From Lucinisca nassula (taxonomy: Eukaryota; Mollusca; Bivalvia; Lucinida; Lucinidae): a stretch of 64,000 bases of DNA. The stretch is from positions 62,702,587-62,766,586 of the forward strand of contig OY757019.1 of NCBI GenBank assembly GCA_963580285.1, in the 5' to 3' direction. This document shows positions 20,465-30,259 of this stretch, piece by piece. Below the pieces are notes generated by a model. The model was not told the origin of the DNA and did no database searches. It saw nothing but the letters and a program-made list of their open reading frames with translations. A program made the translations under genes and the position numbers. Position 1 is the first letter of the stretch. Every line of letters starts with the position of its first letter.

Positions 20465-21560
20465 TTAATCGTTTTTCATCGATTCTTTGATCAGACCTGA
20501 GTCGAGTTTCTCTTTTACATGCGGCGCTGGTTTCGGTAGTGTCGATGTCGACCGATCCGGAGCACCCTGGATTGCGCCATTTGATAAATTGGTTGAACTT
20601 TGTGGTGCTGGAGTGGATTTACTCCATGCACCAGATTTTTTTTTCAGTTCAGCTATGCATGATTCAACAGTCTGTGTTGTGGAGCTGGAGACTTTTACAC
20701 CAGCACCCTTTGTGATGCTGGCGTAAATGGTGGTTGGTATTGTGTATCGCACTTCAAGAATTTTCCGCGCTTCTGGGAATGTTATCCCTCTTTGGTATTT
20801 GACAGTGAGTATTTCTTGTTCTTTTTGCATGCCGGACAAGCTCGAGGGAAAACAGCGTGCTCGCCACCATAATGGACGCATTTGGCCTCATTCCTACAGT
20901 TTTGATGATTATCGACATGTTTTTCTTCACCACAATTTGGACAGGGTTGTTTCTTCTGACATCTGCTTTCTTGGTGCCCAAAAACCCGACACAAGTAACA
21001 TCTGAGAGGGTTTGGTATATATACCTCTACGTTAACTGAAAGATATGCTACTTTGATTTTCTTGGGCAGAGCTGGTGTATTAAAAGTCAACTCGTAAGTA
21101 CCTGTTTGCTTCAAAACACCACCTCTACGACTGATGAGGCCTAATGGTCGAAACTAGCTAGTCTGCCCCAGAAAACATGTACACTCCAAATTTTTTAGTT
21201 CTGTGGTGTATGCCTTGCTTCCAAAGGATAACCCTTTTATAGAACATATTGGATGTTACGTACACCAATGACGCCTTCCGAACTCAAGTTATCAAATATC
21301 TCTGCATCGCTGCAAGGACGGAGCTCTGGGCTGCGGATAACACCTTTACATGAATTAAGTGTATTATGCAGAGATACTTTGACCTTTAGATCGAAGCGCT
21401 TTGTGGTACCAAGCAGGTTTTACACCTGCTGTTCTCTCTCGACGTCTATTAGAAGAACACCTGACTTAAGCTTTATATGCTTTTGGGATGTCCGGCAATG
21501 AACACTATGATCTTTTCTTTCACGAATGGTGATACACTTGACACAGTACGAGTATCTTCG
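20465..21560 (-). pseudogene. LINE copy 2 ORF1 with CCHC knuckles, broken
   Basis: The piece 21114-20782 holds CYLCRVFGHQESRC (CX2CX4HX4C), CPNCGEEKHVDNHQNC and CACPACKK-like Cys/His groups (here RACPACKK). The piece 20881-20465 continues in another frame with REARKILEVRY and a Ser/Thr/Pro-rich tail. A hammerhead-bearing fragment (21131-21250) interrupts it; copy 1 has the uninterrupted sequence at 4378-4395. Confidence 0.7.
21131..21250 (+). repeat. Retrozyme-like fragment with partial hammerhead, inserted in LINE ORF1
   Basis: Begins exactly at the ribozyme core CTGATGA (21131-21137), with stem II GGCC/GGTC, GAAAC, ACTAGCTAGTC and then the same downstream sequence as 4984-5050 ('ttccaaaggataacccttt'). 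The 5' strand of stem I is absent, so no self-cleavage is expected. Confidence 0.7.
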
Positions 21561-22255
21561 CCTGAGGTCATTACCAAGAAGCGTGGAAAATTTGTTAGCT
21601 TTGGTGCTGCAGACTGCTTGCTAGACTGTTCACTAGACTGTTGACTAGACTGCGGACTGGGATGAATCCTCGTCTTTTTTACGTTTAGGTGCGTTGCGGT
21701 TATTTTTTTCCATTCCCCATGAGGAATATACCAGAGTTTCGTCCCAAGTGCTCTCCGCCCTCCTTGGGGCCCTACAAGGGAACACCATAATGGAGTGGTT
21801 ATCCAACTCGCAGGTGTTAGAGATACACGTGAGATATACTCGCATAAACAAAATGCCTACACGATTGGTCCGTCTGGCCACCGCCTTCTAGAGATAAAAG
21901 GGTAAGGTAAATGGGCATATGGTTGGTATCAGGAAAGATACTAGTAGAATGGAAAAGGAAGTAATGAGGTATCTCTAGGGCTTGGCGCGACCAGCCGATT
22001 GACCGTGCCGGACGGCGCGGCCACTCGTCTACACCGAAAAGCAAGGCCAAAGAGGCGTGTTGGGTACCTGAAACACCGCCACCTCAGGCAAACCTCAACC
22101 TCCAGGATCCCTTCTTCCGGCTTACAGGACGCCACCAACGGCAAACTGGTGGTACTTCCTTAAGCTCTTCCCAGTGTGCACAGAGAACACAGCGGCAATG
22201 TGCCCAGTGGGAATTGAGCTCCCAGGGCCATGGCAAGGCAGGAAGTCTAATACCT

Positions 22256-22272
22256 GGGGGGGGGGGGGGGGG
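22256..22272. repeat. G17 run at the LINE/Polinton-like junction
   Basis: Seventeen consecutive G at the 5' end of LINE copy 2 where GC-rich element sequence resumes. Run length in an assembly is unreliable. Confidence 0.8.
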
Positions 22273-22402
22273 AGATGACAGGGTGCGAGAATACCGCGAA
22301 AGGCTCGCTGCAACAGTAGCAGGAGGGTCGGCCAGGAGATACGTAATTGTGGCTCACGGAAAGGCCTTGATCGTCGACCAGGTCGAGGAGCTGAGTGACT
22401 GA
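22273..22402 (+). pseudogene. C-terminal remnant of an unknown ORF cut by the LINE
   Basis: About 42 codons (DDRVREYRERLAATVAGG...VDQVEELSD) stay open to TGA at 22400-22402. The upstream part would lie across the LINE junction. The next ORF starts 47 bp later in the same frame. No family recognised. Confidence 0.35.
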
Positions 22403-22448
22403 GGTCGTGAGGCTCTACGCCCGATACTCCACCCGATTAGGGGCAGAC

Positions 22449-22691
22449 ATGTCAAAGACGATTTCGAACGCGGCTCTCGGGCTGTATGCGGGACTGGTCG
22501 GGATGTTCGTCCCGATCCCGGACCAACAAGGGCTCATTCGCGATCTTGAAAGCGATCCGATTCTAGGTAGCGCACTTCAAGGCGCTGCCAGCAAACTCTA
22601 TCACCGCTATGGCACGTGGTTAGATCCGCTCACCGTAACGTCAATCACTCTCATGAATACCAGATTTGTACATTGCTCCCATCATTCATAA
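22449..22691 (+). CDS. Small hydrophobic ORF of the Polinton-like element
   Basis: ATG at 22449; 80 codons to a stop at 22689-22691. N-terminal half is hydrophobic (SNAALGLYAGLVGMFVPIP) followed by LIRDLESDPILGSALQGAASKL. The end is probably frame-shifted, since an overlapping frame (22666-22860) begins with another hydrophobic stretch and a Pro/Thr-rich region. Possibly a minor virion or membrane protein; unproven. Confidence 0.4.
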   Translation: MSKTISNAALGLYAGLVGMFVPIPDQQGLIRDLESDPILGSALQGAASKLYHRYGTWLDPLTVTSITLMNTRFVHCSHHS

Positions 22692-22950
22692 TACGATGAT
22701 GGCGGTGAATACGATTACTTCGGGGAAGGATCAGCAGCCGGACGTTGCGACGCCACTGGCGGAGCCTGTTGCAACGCAACAAACGCAAAGAGTGACGAAT
22801 ATGTTCTACATAAAGACACGAAAAAGGTCGCGGCCGGTCGTGCCGGCGCCGCCGCTCTAAAGGCTAAGCAAGAACGACTGCTCAAGGAACTTCAGGGAGC
22901 CAAGGAAAAACATCACGTCACGAATAACGATGGCGCATATGATGTTGCCG

Positions 22951-22989
22951 CCGTTGTTTCACATGTTGCAGGCAACAACAACAACAACG
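22951..22989. other. Intergenic hairpin, 'gttgtttcacatgttgca' type
   Basis: Inner stem TGTTGC/GCAACA and outer stem CGTTGTT/AACAACG nest perfectly. Core identical to 14079-14096. Confidence 0.65.
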
Positions 22990-23127
22990 ACAAGACGAAC
23001 ATGAACATCACGGTAATTTGCCGAAAGGGCAAAGTACCTGGACCCCATGGAGCATCGGGGGTTGTCTTGCGGGTATAATTGCTGTTGAAGTGAGCCTATC
23101 GCGGTGACACGTTGCTTCGTCGACGCC

Positions 23128-23172
23128 GTCGTTGTTTCACATGGCGTTGTTTCACAACAGCAACAACAACGG
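23128..23172. other. Intergenic hairpin, same family with internal duplication
   Basis: CGTTGTT (23130-23136) pairs with AACAACG (23165-23171). 'gttgtttcaca' occurs twice inside, as if the motif partly duplicated. Confidence 0.55.
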
Positions 23173-23607
23173 CCATGACAAGTCGAATAGGAACCCCGCG
23201 TTGTCAACGAAGTTATCTGCGCAGCCGCCGGGTCGGCAGGCGGAGTCGCCGGGTCGGCAGTTTTCCGCTGCGCAACGGGCGATGTAACAGGATAAACCCC
23301 GGGGAGTGAAACAATTAGAGGCCAGACCAGATCCATTCTATATGGAATAAGCAACCATGACAACCCCGGCACCTGATGATAAAATGCTTGTCAACGCGCT
23401 CTACCATAGCGCTGTCGCCTGTGTCATCGCTGTGGGATACGCCCGGCTTGGCAAGATGGCGATTGGGGGTATACTTCACACCCCGTGATGTGGGCATGGC
23501 CATAGTTGACGTCGCTCTCGCCATGGCAACCAAAGATATGCTAATTAAATAGGGGATTATACCTGCTGATATCATGAAGTAACGGTAATAAAAAAGCAAG
23601 TATTGCT

Positions 23608-23913
23608 ATGCTCGTTGGCGGCGCCCTGGTGAACGCCCTGGCGTTCTCGGGATCGAACTACTTGTTCTCCATGTTGAAGAGCCCTGGCGTCGACGAAGAG
23701 CGCAAACGTCACGATATAGCAGTCGAACAGCTACAGGCTGCACAGGCAGAATGGTCTCGGAAACGGACCGAGCGTATTGATTTCAACTATGAGGACCACC
23801 GCCCCCAGGGGCACGCCGTTCAAACCTTCAAAGACGTCGATGACGAGATGCGCATGTATGCGCAGATCGCCGGGCATAACCTTGACCCCATGGGGCCCAA
23901 GCCCCAGTTCTGA
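23608..23913 (+). CDS. Small protein upstream of the integrase, unknown function
   Basis: ATG start; 101 codons to TGA at 23911-23913. A short hydrophobic N-terminus (LVGGALVNALAFSGSNYLFSML) leads to a charged helix (VDEERKRHDIAVEQLQAAQAEWSRKRTERIDFNYED) and ends NLDPMGPKPQF. It is one of the few unbroken frames in the block. The head could be a signal anchor. It is about 270 bp upstream of the integrase, same strand. Family not recognised. Confidence 0.5.
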   Translation: MLVGGALVNALAFSGSNYLFSMLKSPGVDEERKRHDIAVEQLQAAQAEWSRKRTERIDFNYEDHRPQGHAVQTFKDVDDEMRMYAQIAGHNLDPMGPKPQF

Positions 23914-24182
23914 CTTTTACCACCCAGAAAGACCACGAGATTGTCTTCGACATCCTGAGGATGACCGCGACCGGCCTAGTGCCTACAAACTCGCAAAGAA
24001 ATCGATTACTTTAGTAATCAGGTTACAAAGCGATACCCTGTGTTATGCAAACTCCGTTTGCGGCCATGCCGGCGTCGTTGCCGTTGTTTGTTGCTTCGAC
24101 ACGATCAAACTAGTGAGGCGAGTTTTAGTTTTTCATTTTGTTTTTTGGAGACTTATCAGGCTGTTGGAAAACATTAGTAGCA

Positions 24183-25012
24183 ATGGCCGACAGTATGCTC
24201 TCTGCCATATACTATAGCCCAAAGGGCTACTGGAAGGGGCTCGCTGCCATTGAGAAGCTGGCGTCTGTAGCCAAGGTGAGTGAGCGGCGGGCTAAGGACT
24301 GGCTGAAAAGGCAGGCTATCTGGCAGATCTACCTCCCTGCCCCACGGCACATACCACGGCCAAAATTCGATATCGACACGCCGAACGAAGTACACCAGGC
24401 GGATCTGCTCTTTCTGCCACACGACCGAGTTGGGCGGAAAACCTTCCGCTACGCTATCACGGTCGTTGACGTCGGCAGCCGTTACAAGGAGGCTGAGCCC
24501 CCGATCAGCAAGACTGCGGCAGATGTCTCCGATGGCCTGGCTCGGATTTACAAGCGGAGCCCGCTGAAGTGGCCCAAATTGCTCCAGGTTGACCCCGGCC
24601 GTGAGTTCATTGGCTGTGTCAGCCAGCTGCTGGCAAAGCACTCTGTTCAGGTTCGGCGCGGTCGGGTTGACATCCACCGGGACCAGGGCATTGTTGAGCA
24701 CTTCAATTGTACCTTGGCTGATCGGCCCTTTGGGCACCGGTACGCTCAGGAGATGGTGCAGCCTAGTCAGCGGTCTACAGAGTGGGTGAAAAGGTTGCCT
24801 GTTGTTGTGGCAGCCTTGAATGGCGAGGTCACCCGACTGACCGGCCCTCTGAGGCCGTAAGGGTGCGATCAGTGACACAAAATCCCTCTTTGGTAGTCCC
24901 CGGTCGTCCGGTGGGTCTCGAGAAGACAAAACTCTCCTCCAGCGTCGGCGTTTGCTATTTGTACCAGCCTGGCGAGCTTGAGGGGCGGGGGGGAGGGACG
25001 GTCGCCGGCTAG
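24183..25012 (+). pseudogene. DD35E integrase (retroviral-type rve fold) of the Polinton-like element, C-terminus frameshifted
   Basis: The open frame spans 24138-24860; the ATG at 24183 (MADSMLSAIYYSPKGYWKG) is the better start, giving 225 codons. N-terminal helix-turn-helix-like segment (KLASVAKVSERRAKDWLKRQ), then the catalytic core with Asp in EVHQADLLF, Asp in LLQVDPGREF and Glu in GIVEHFN; the last two are 35 residues apart, giving DD35E. The frame then shifts near 24845 and the C-terminal domain continues to about 25012 (NPSLVVPGRPVGLEK). Such integrases insert Polinton DNA by strand transfer at the element ends. All three catalytic residues remain, so decay of the C-terminus may be recent. 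Confidence 0.8.
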
Positions 25013-25225
25013 CGACTGATCCCATATGGTCCCTGGATGTCAGCGGCTCAGGCGCAGGATGGATCTCAGCTTGGCTTTTGTGCGCGAGGAACTCCTTTTG
25101 CCACACGACACTCAGTTTCCTCCGGATGGGGTTCTCAAGCGCTGAGCGCAGCCGCTCCTCTCTGTTCGGTTGCACTCGAGGCAGATCAGCCTGATGTTGT
25201 CGCGGACGTGGCCCACTGAGTTGTC
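25013..25225 (+). other. Region after the integrase, weak coding traces
   Basis: GC-rich, with a further broken frame (25037-25219) that may be the last part of the integrase C-terminus (ARGTPFATRHSVSSGWG). Nothing firm. Confidence 0.3.
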
Positions 25226-25234
25226 TTACCGGTC

Positions 25235-25530
25235 AAAATAGAAGTGGAGGCAATGATCAGGAATCGATACAATCAACATACAGCTCCCACGAGAGACATC
25301 AAAGGAAAAGAAACACAAATATGAAACAACATACCCCGATGGAAACATCAAAGCGGAAAGCCAAAAGGACAGTTACTTTCCCACAAAATGGCCAATAGGC
25401 TATCCAAAATAAAATAATATAAACGACACAAACGCACAAAGACAAACCATAACAAAATAAACCGCGACAGAAGAACCGCCTTGGAACGATCAGCGGAAAC
25501 GAATTCCACGCGGGGGTGGGGGGGTGGGGG
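25235..25530 (-). repeat. Penelope-like 3' tail, minus strand
   Basis: Reverse complement of the tail (compare 9240-9540) ending in a G-rich run at 25512-25541. Inserted between the integrase and the convergent polymerase/helicase gene. Confidence 0.65.
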
Positions 25531-25584
25531 GGGGTGGGGTTCTAGGTTTTGACCAACCTTCAGGTTAAACCGGAGACCCTTGGC

Positions 25585-28300
25585 TTAGTCCTGTCGCTTA
25601 TGGGCCAAAAGCTTCTTCGCAATAGCTTTGCGGAGCTGCTGCTCGATGAGTATGGATGGCCCCTCAGAACCCTCCTCTGGGGGACAGACTACCCTCTCGA
25701 GCTGGTGCATGTACTCCACCCTTGACACTGCCAAATATGCGAGATTGGACCACTGCAGGAAGTCATCGATAATATAGACTTTTTGGGGGGTCTGCGATAG
25801 TGAGACCCTTGCTTGAGTTGACTGTGATGGCACATCCAAGAGCCCAGTCCTGGCCCTCCTTGACGTCGAAGACCTCGCGGGCGGTTTGCAATGGCACCTC
25901 GACAAGAGCTCCGGTTGATCTGGCCTGCCATCCAGCACCAAGGGTCCAGGGATGGTGACTATTATGTTTTGCCGCCGAGTATCCTTGGGACGATATAACG
26001 GAGGAACGGGGAGGTCAGGAAAGTGCTTCCCATGACTTTCGAACAGCCGCATTTGGGCCCGGTCGCGAACCTTCTGCCTCGAGGTCAGGATCATGTCCCC
26101 CCGGCTTCCAAGCTTCCACGAATCTGTACCATCCAAGGCAAGCCGTCTTTGATACTTGCTTCGTACTCAGGGTCGGGGACGTAGACCACATGCCACAGTG
26201 GCATGAAGAGCTGTTCACCCTTGTCACGCCACTGAGCTGGGGCAATCCCATCCTGTGGTGGCCTCGGGGTTGCCTTGTTGTGAAATGCGAGACAGATACG
26301 GCAATATCATTTTGGGTGAACCTAATGAGGCTTGAATGCCCCGACCCCCTCCAGCTTAAAGAGCGCTGTTTTTTTACATAGATGGAATCGGTTGCCACTC
26401 GGACGGCCTCATCGGGTTCAAACCTTCAAAGCATGGAGATTAGGTTGATGTGGGCATATGCGAGCATCGAGGCCCTGAGGTGAGCGTACTGTGGTTGGGA
26501 GCCAACATAATACGCGAGGAAATAGCCGAGATGACACCTTTCGGGAGCTCCGACCTGAGTGCCACTTTTGCGGGTGTCTCGCACCAGGAAGTCTAGTTCT
26601 CCCTGATCAGTCACAAGCCTTCGTGTCAGTCTTTTGCCGCCAGCTCCGCTGGCAGCTTTGGTGCCCTGGGTGAAATTGTCGATAACACTGCAGTCTTGGT
26701 CACGGTCTTCTGAAAGACACACATCGGTTTGCTTCTTAAAGGCGGTGATGGCTTCCCGAACCTTGAGGCTCTTCAGCAAGCCAGACTCTGTGAGGAAGGC
26801 AAGGTGCTGTGTCGGGGCCCAACCACCGCTTTCGGAGGCGAAATGCCTCCCGAACCAGGCAGGGATGACAGGATGGCAGGGTGCATCAAACTCCCATTCT
26901 TGAATCTCGGCGAAGCCTGTGCCTATGTCTTTGGGGAGATCGCCATTGATGGCTACACGGACCATCCGGTGGGTTGGGTGTCCGAACCGCTCGAAATAGG
27001 GTTTGGATTCACCGATGCCCTGGAAGGATTCTGGACAGCAGGCCTTCATGTAGATGCTCACAACTTCCCTCGTGGCATAATTCATCGAGTTCCAGAGGCC
27101 GCCGTGACCGGCCTCCACGCTCTACTCGACATCTTGGAGGATGTTTGCTGGGACTGGCTTCCAGCAGTTCCTTTCTTTTGCCACAATGCTGGCCGCGTGA
27201 TTTTCGCTGAAGGCTCTCTCAGCAAGTTCAGGGTTGCCCAGTTTGGCGCAGATTGCTTGGGTGTCGCTCTTGGGCCTCCCGCGTCCTGTAGGTGCGTCCG
27301 TCCTGGAGCACAAACTGGTCGACTGAGGCCTGGCCTACAGGCTACAAAGGCAGGAGCCAGACCGCAATCGGCTGGCCACGGATCGCTTCCCGAATAGCCT
27401 GCTAGACGTCACCCTCTCTACTCTGGGGGAAGTGGAGGTCTTTGGACCAAGCATGGCCGTTTTGGCAGATGAGTTCTACGGATCTACGGCCGCTATTGCC
27501 ACCTCTATATTTGCCACTGTTGAAGATGTCCTCACCAGCAATGTCCCTCAGGATGATTACTCTTTTGAGGATCTTTTCCAGTTCGGCCACGTCGTTAATA
27601 GTTGCACCACCTCTGTGAAATCTCTCCTCCCATTCTCGTATTTTCTGGCGTTAGCCCCTGACGCCTCAGGGCACCTTCAAAGTGCTCCACAACTCTATGG
27701 GCCTCACAGTTGAGGTCGCCATCTCTTAGTGGGGCGCGGTTGGCTGGGCCTGGGTCTCTGATTGGGTAGAGGCAACTGCAGTGATAAGGCGTTCCGGTAG
27801 AAGACTTTATCAACTCCAGTTAACACGCCGGGTTTTGTGTCCCATGAGATGTCAACGGCGGCCCGTCCCTTCTTTCTCTCCATACGGATAGGGTCGAATT
27901 TGTCTTCAACGACCCAGTTGCCATCCTTTTGCTCACGAAGAAACTTGAATTTCAGAAGAAACCCGCCCCCCGGAAGGCTATCAAGCAGCCTTGCCGCTCT
28001 CTCTCTCTCTTCTGGCATGCAGGCATCCAGAGCCAGTCGGCCTGCTCTGGCATGAATACCATCAGCAACCTCGATATCACCGATGTCAAGCGGGTCTTCT
28101 TCCAACCTCCATGCAGAGAAGACCGCAGCGGCGCCGTCGACTTGGAACTCTTCTTTGGCGTCGTCAAGAATCTCGACCCACTGGTCGGCTGGAAGCCCCA
28201 CCGGGTGAGGGACCTGACCGTCCAGGTAGGTAAATTCGCCGCCGAGGGCAGCAGCTTGGTCAGGCATTTCTGCAAGGATCTCATCGATCAGTTCATCCAT
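25585..28300 (-). pseudogene. Family B DNA polymerase plus SF1 helicase gene remnant
   Basis: Starts at ATG 28300-28298. Pieces in N-to-C order: 28300-27704 (acidic N-terminus MDELIDEILAEMPDQ..., then KPGVLTGVDKVFYRN), 27590-27402, 27313-27122, 27118-26426 (FGHPTHRMVRVAINGD, KRLTRRLVTDQGELDFLV, AYAHINLISML), 26398-26015 and 26136-25585. The motif ATDSIYV (about 26395-26375) matches the palm DTDS motif of family B polymerases with Ala for the first Asp. The last piece ends with VYIIDDFLQWSNLAYLAVSRVEY, typical of motif VI of SF1 helicases. About 900 codons are too few for a full polymerase plus helicase, so there are internal deletions as well as frameshifts. It is convergent with the integrase. 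Confidence 0.55.
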
Positions 28301-28336
28301 GTTGCTAAATGTGTATACAATTTATAATAACAATCT

Positions 28337-28537
28337 CTAAATAGAAACATCGATGGCGGCCAGACGCCTAAATTCCTTCTGCACCTCTCTGGTTGCACGA
28401 CCCCACGCATAGCATACCCACACGGTCAACGAAGTTGTTGTTTGTTTGTTTGTAACTCCCACCCCACCGACCTTGCATGGCCGCTTGCATGAACCCTTGC
28501 GGAGACGCATGAGGTGAATTTTACAGTACTCCCCCAA
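28337..28537 (-). CDS. Short ORF upstream of the polymerase remnant, unknown
   Basis: 66 codons, basic (MRLRKGSCKRPCKVGG..., EVQKEFRRLAAID). Same strand and 37 bp upstream of the polymerase start; could be its 5' neighbour or chance. Confidence 0.25.
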   Translation of the reverse strand: MGEYCKIHLMRLRKGSCKRPCKVGGVGVTNKQTTTSLTVWVCYAWGRATREVQKEFRRLAAIDVSI

Positions 28538-28540
28538 ACA

Positions 28541-28680
28541 ACTCTTACCACAGAACTCTATCGAGCTAACTGTCAGCCATTGTGTCCCTTAGGCATTGTT
28601 TGAAATAAACGAGGATAAAACCAGTATATATATTACAAGTATCTGTCTAAATAGGTTACTTCCTTATTAAACCTCGAATT
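28541..28680. other. Edge of the GC-rich element; unassigned AT-rich sequence
   Basis: GC content falls near 28550. No terminal inverted repeat matching the 8200-8430 side was seen. Confidence 0.35.
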
Positions 28681-29030
28681 TATCCTAGGACTGGGGCCGG
28701 CGAGGGTGGTGGGGCGGGCCCTATCATTTTTGCCCCAAAAAGTTGTCCTAGAACCCCATTGTCTACGATTTTAGGGGATGGGGACGCTTGCGGCAAAATG
28801 TTTGGGAGCTGGGAGGCTTAATTTGCTGAATGGAGCGTGCACCAATGCAAAATTTATCCTAGAACTGGGGCCCGCCAGAGTCCCGGGCCGGCGAGGGTGG
28901 TGGGCCGTCCCCAGAGCTCTGGGTTTTTGTGTTGCTTCCCAACAGCTTTGGGATCGTGCTAATGGTGTGAAACGAGCTGGAGGCCCTAATGGGGCTTCTG
29001 AAGTCAAAATAAAAAGTCCACTCGACCCCC
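28681..29030 (+). repeat. GC-rich dispersed repeat
   Basis: Two partial units of 'atcctaggactggggccggc' (28682 and 28856), the second followed by sequence whose reverse complement is at 7126-7290. Confidence 0.55.
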
Positions 29031-29039
29031 TGCTGCTAG

Positions 29040-29955
29040 CGTTGTTTTATTATTATTATTTTAAGCTCCGGTGGTCATCCTGTTTATCAGAACCAGAATC
29101 AGTGGAACCGTTTCAGCTATTTTGGTAGATATTCACGCAAGCAACATTCCAATGAAGGGTGGGCGATATTGAAGAAAATTTGTAGGAGAAATTGTCATTT
29201 GAATATTTTTGTTGTTTGAGCTCTGTTGGCCATTATTCTAGTAGAGGGTCACCTAAGCAATATTCCTATGAAGATTAATTAAAACTGGCCTCATTGTATA
29301 AGAGTGGCGGTCGTTTAAAGATTTTACTTCTATTTTTAGCATTGACGGCCATTTTATTCATCAGAGCGAAACTACTTTAGCTATTGTGGTAGGGAGTCAC
29401 CTTGGTAAGATAACTTTAAAGTTTGAATCAAAATTGGCTCAAGGGTTTATAAGGAGTTGGCGTTTAAAGCAAATTGTTGACGTGTTTTCTATTTTATAGC
29501 TCTAGCAACCATTTTGTTCATAAAGCAGAGGCTTTTTATCAATTTTGATGGAGGTCACCTAAGCACTTTTCCTATGCTTTGAATGAAATTTGCCTAGATG
29601 GAAAGGCGGCAAAGTAAAAGTTTAATTTCAGTTTTTCTTTTTTAATTTAGCACTGCCGGACATCTTGTTCATCAGAGTTAAATGTTTGTAGCTATTTAAG
29701 TAGGGCATTTAAAGCAAATTGTTGACTTTTTTTTTCTATTTTTTAGATGTTCATCTCAGCAACATTCCCTTAAAGCAAGAATGAAACTGGCCCAGGGGTA
29801 AACGTGGGATTGTCGTTTTAAATATTTGTTTTCTTTTTTCAGCTCTGGCGGCTATCCTGTTCATCGGAGCGGAACGATTTTAGCTTTTTGATAGGGATCC
29901 ACCTACGCAACGGTCCTGTTAAGTTTGAAGCAAATCGGTCTAAGTTCACAAAAGC
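29040..29955 (+). repeat. Degenerate tandem repeat, unit about 120-190 bp
   Basis: Six diverged units marked by 'ggccattttgttcatcagag'-like blocks near 29072, 29228, 29349, 29507, 29657 and 29850, as at 6331-7125. Confidence 0.55.
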
Positions 29956-29956
29956 T

Positions 29957-29990
29957 CAGCATAAGCACTCCGTGCTCAGATGAGCTTATA
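29957..29990. repeat. Hairpin 'agctcagcataagcac-tcc-gtgctcagatgagctt'
   Basis: Imperfect inverted repeat at the right edge of the degenerate tandem repeat; related to 16124-16156. It may mark the end of the repeat element. Confidence 0.5.
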
Positions 29991-30259
29991 AGTTGCCATA
30001 TATAAATATAAATATTATATCTCCCAACTGTCTGATATTTTTCTGTTTTTTTTTTTTTTTTTAAGATCGAAATCCTTTCAGCTAGTTTTATCGTATGCCA
30101 TGTCTGAAAGTGACCATTCTTATCCGCATGCGAAGAATGTTATTGTGCATGTGTTCTTTGACGGTTGATGAGACCAATTGTAGCGCTGAAATGTCTGTTG
30201 CAAATAAAACAACAGCGGTGAGAGGAAGGCAGCGCTAGCTTTGGCTTTGTGCTGTGCAC

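Larger units (their letters stand above)
14160..22260 (-). mobile_element. LINE copy 2 (ORF1, APE endonuclease, RT, RNase H), with nested insertions
   Basis: Full-length layout on the minus strand: 5' region 22256-21700, ORF1 21560-20465, endonuclease 20240-19517, linker 19500-19172, RT 18650-16990, RNase H 15567-14362, 3' region to about 14160. It splits the Polinton-like block, so it inserted into that element after integration. Insertions inside it: hammerhead fragment (21131-21250), Penelope-like tail (18651-19171), an element with terminal inverted repeats (15568-16939) and a SINE (14722-15082). Removing these leaves about 5.8 kb, a usual LINE size. All genes have frame breaks. Confidence 0.8.
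22273..28540. mobile_element. Polinton/adintovirus-like integrated element, right half, decayed
   Basis: GC-rich block carrying small structural-type ORFs, an integrase and a polymerase/helicase gene. Together with 8430-14150 it gives the hallmark set integrase, family B polymerase, ATPase and probable capsid. Intergenic hairpins with the same 18-base core occur in both halves. A Penelope-like tail is inserted at 25235-25530. Confidence 0.65.

Noticed and set aside
24174..25175. 333-codon minus-strand ORF opposite the integrase
   Set aside because: Shadow frame of a GC-rich coding strand; the plus strand has the DD35E motifs and a clear domain layout.
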